From Pholiota molesta (lineage: Eukaryota > Basidiomycota > Agaricomycetes > Agaricales > Strophariaceae): a DNA stretch of 64,000 bases. The notes under the pieces were generated by a model. The model was not told the DNA's origin. It did no database searches and saw only the letters and a program-made list of their open reading frames with translations. The position numbers and the translations under genes are program-made. The stretch spans positions 1,240,001 through 1,304,000 of the forward strand of contig JACGCK010000001.1 in assembly GCA_014925825.1 (NCBI GenBank). The letters are read 5' to 3'. The number at the start of each line of letters is the position of its first letter. The first letter of the stretch is position 1. Positions 61,955 through 64,000 of the stretch are shown here, in pieces.

Positions 61955-62791
61955 ATGTTGTTGTACGAAGATGTCATTACCGGAGACGAACTTTTCTCTG
62001 ATGCCTTCCCCTTGTGCGTATGTTCCTCGTCCTCAAGGCAGCTCGGCTCACTATGCATTAGGAAGGAGGTCGATGGTATTGTCTTCGAAGTAGATTGCCA
62101 GATGATCGTCGTTAAGCCCGGTGCCGATGTCGATATCGGTCAGCCCTCCCGTTTTACGAAATGTGACCTTGTCGAGCTCAACAAGAGAAAATAGGCGCCA
62201 ACCCCTCCGCAGAGGAACAAGATGAAGCGCTTGAAGAGGGCGCGGTCTCGGTCAACAACGTTGTTCATTCTTTCAGACTGCAAAACACGACGTTCGACAA
62301 AAAATCTTACCTCACTTACCTCAAGGTCTATCTATTTCGTATGCCGCTAACCCCGATCCTAATGCCTTTTTCATAAATTCTAGGGTTACATGAAAGCCGT
62401 CAAGGAAAAGCTTTCTGAGACCAAGCCTGAAGAGGTTGCAAACTTTGAGAAGGGCGCAGCTGCATTCGCAAAGAAAATCGTTGGAAACTTCAAGGATTAC
62501 GAATTCGTGCGCTTTTTCCCATCAGTATTGACTTTATATTTTCTGACGTCTCGTCAGTACACTGGCGAATCCATGAACCCAGAGGGCATGGTGGCCCTGC
62601 TCAACTATCGCGTAAGTTCTATGCAATTTCGTGACAGCATTGTGCCACTAACGAAGCAATGAATTCTTAGGAGGATGGTGTCACGCGTGAGTTCTTGAAC
62701 AATTGCTGGATTGCGTTGCGAGTGAATGACAAATATATGTGTAGCATACTTCACGTTCTGGAAACATGGCACGAAGTCTGTCAAGCTCTAA
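61955..62791 (+). CDS. TMA19: Translationally controlled tumour protein homologue (TCTP/Tma19)
   Basis: Starts [20 protein letters not shown]; after a 50-nt intron [17 protein letters not shown]. Family features follow: [17 protein letters not shown] (signature 1 region), [40 protein letters not shown], and [20 protein letters not shown] (signature 2). The last exon gives [15 protein letters not shown] at 62791, joined by a short REDGVT exon. About 168 residues, the usual length. TCTP binds ribosomes and microtubules and guards against stress (family knowledge). Abundant in most fungi. At least five introns. Confidence 0.95.
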
Positions 62792-63228
62792 TCACTTTGA
62801 CTATTAATGTAACCTTCGAATGCCATTCAATGGAATTTATATGTAGCAGTATGGATAAGTTTTTACTGTCGGTATGTGAACGTAGTGTGTTCAATAGAGG
62901 CGATCAATATTTTGCGGAGAACTGTGTTCGTTCAAATAATTTGTTATGTTGTTTTAACTTGGTGTAAGTGACAGTCAATTGGCATGACCGATGAGCTGCT
63001 GCCTGAAAAATTGGCTTGCTTGTTGCTTGCTTCAGAATTGAAGACAATGTCGCGATGTATGTGACCATATTAGGTCACTGACTTGCAAACAGCTCAAACG
63101 TTCATGGTGGGAGCGCTGTCGTGGGCAGTGCATCCGACATCCTGCACCAAACGATTGCGCATATTTGTCTATTCTGGTCGCAAGGTTGAAATAAGCTTGA
63201 AGCAAGCTTGAAGCCCACTTCAATTGCC
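62792..63228. other. Intergenic between TCTP and GCP3
   Basis: No gene is recognised. The 3' UTR of TCTP and promoter of the GCP3 gene should lie here. A near-perfect direct repeat of AAGCTTGAAGC-type sequence occurs at about 63193-63213 just before the start codon, and a related TTGCTTGC-rich stretch at about 63012-63030. Confidence 0.4.
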
Positions 63229-64000
63229 ATGACTTCCAGCTCACCTCTGCTTGATCCTCTCATCCATACGTATGTTCCCGCCTCAAGGACGAATGAATCA
63301 CTCAAAAACGATTTGGCTGCGCATTGTCAAGATATTCTGAAGAGGTAATGCATCTGGTGTTTATACTTTTCTTATCTGATTATAACGACCACCAGCCATA
63401 TAGGCCACAAGGGTGAAACAAATTTCACTCAGTTAGCGGACCTGGTGAAAAGGAGATGTGCGATGCTCTTCGACCCTTCTACTGCGATCGTTTGCTGAAG
63501 GATTAATAGTGCTTCAGCTGCCATCCGGGGGGACGGCTGCTTCGAAATTTACCAACCTAGTAGCGCGTCTCCTTGATCAAGTATGTTTTCAACACACTCG
63601 CGTAGAGTCGCGTCCAACAATAATTGATTTCTGTTAAGCCCGTGCTATCAAGAAAAGAGGAAGCAGTCTTGTTCCTATTTACCCTTTCGTCGTTGAATGG
63701 TCAACCTCAGCCTTCCATTCATCTCTCATTCTTATCCCAACCGAGTCTACCCATAACGATTCAGGGCAACACCACTGCACATACGCCCCCTGTACGGAAA
63801 GGAGAACCGGAACGCTCAAATGCAGCTCGACTTAAGGAATACCGCGCTTATAAAGGTATTTTGACCTGCAACACACTTAAGCTCACAAATGCTAAATCTC
63901 ATGCTGGTAGGGGCCCAGCACATGGCTGAATCGCGCCTAGTACGCGATACATTGTATCTGATGCAAGGAATATCTGGAAAATATGTGAAATTCGCGCCAT
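63229..64000 (+). CDS. SPC98: Gamma-tubulin complex component 3 (Spc98/GCP3), 5' part
   Basis: Starts MTSSSPLLDPLIHTYVPAS; the gene runs past the window end. Spliced exons read LKNDLAAHCQDILKR, then HIGHKGETNFTQLADLVKRR, LLQLPSGGTAASKFTNLVAR joined to LLDQPVLSRKEEAVLFLFTL, a linker, RLKEYRAYKG and finally AESRLVRDTLYLMQGISGKY (VKFAP at the edge). The QPVLSRKEAVLFL and RDTLYLMQGISGKYVKF segments are conserved N-terminal GCP3 motifs of the GRIP1 region. The complex nucleates microtubules at spindle pole bodies. The junction around 63450-63520 needs an intron with a GTGCGA donor (52 nt), which is the frame-consistent choice. Confidence 0.88.

Overview
The window reads as nuclear DNA of a filamentous basidiomycete, most likely an Agaricomycete. 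Genes are dense and carry many short introns (about 45-65 nt) with GTRNGT donors and CTNAC-type branch sites. The protein set is ordinary for such a fungus: NDR kinase, Tra1, Med20, a vacuolar pepsin, COP9 signalosome subunit 4, a CipC-like protein and a gamma-tubulin complex protein. I recognise 21 protein genes, the last cut by the window end. I found no tRNA, rRNA, CRISPR array or intact transposon. All gene names come from reading translated exons, not from a database search.

Layout. 0.36-4.2 kb (+): PX/PXB-domain lipid protein. 4.3-6.7 kb (-): SPB4 rRNA helicase. 6.7-10.0 kb: gene-free, partly GC-rich tract with an array of palindromic units, a minisatellite, direct repeats and a perfect palindrome. 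10.0-12.0 kb (-): Cbk1/NDR kinase. 12.6-13.9 kb (-): proline/tyrosine-rich unknown. 14.5-16.4 kb (-): mitochondrial PDK/BCKDK-type kinase. 16.7-19.2 kb (-): BRD8-like bromodomain protein. 19.3-20.9 kb (+): proteinase A. 21.2-22.2 kb (+): PUB-domain protein. 22.3-27.1 kb (-): a many-exon protein built of Tyr-Pro repeats, the most unusual gene here. 27.5-29.1 kb (+): CSN4. 29.3-32.9 kb (-): CTD kinase CTK1. 33.8-35.9 kb (-): DCAF-type WD40 protein. 36.1-39.6 kb (-): patatin-type triacylglycerol lipase. 39.6-41.3 kb: long non-coding upstream region. 41.3-41.9 kb (+): CipC-like. 42.1-43.9 kb (+): single-exon membrane-anchored unknown. 44.3-45.4 kb (+): Med20. 45.5-57.2 kb (-): TRA1. 57.5-60.0 kb (+): CTNNBL1. 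60.0-61.8 kb (-): UTP15. 62.0-62.8 kb (+): TCTP. 63.2 kb to the end (+): Spc98/GCP3.

There is no operon-like or biosynthetic clustering. Several genes belong to nuclear gene expression (Tra1 and a BRD8-like protein as likely NuA4 parts, Med20, CTK1, CTNNBL1) or ribosome biogenesis (SPB4, UTP15), but on both strands and mixed with lipid, protease and cytoskeleton genes, so chance is the simplest explanation. Divergent pairs with short shared promoters are BRD8-like/PEP4 (120 bp), UTP15/TCTP (145 bp), TRA1/CTNNBL1 (378 bp) and the YP-repeat gene/CSN4 (452 bp).

The main points for a second look are the Tyr-Pro repeat protein, whose repeats are each split by an intron at the same codon position; the palindromic array at 7.7-8.4 kb, in which one hairpin carries a compensating pair of base changes; and two or three apparent single-base frame breaks, at least one in a homopolymer, which suggest sequence errors or recent lesions.
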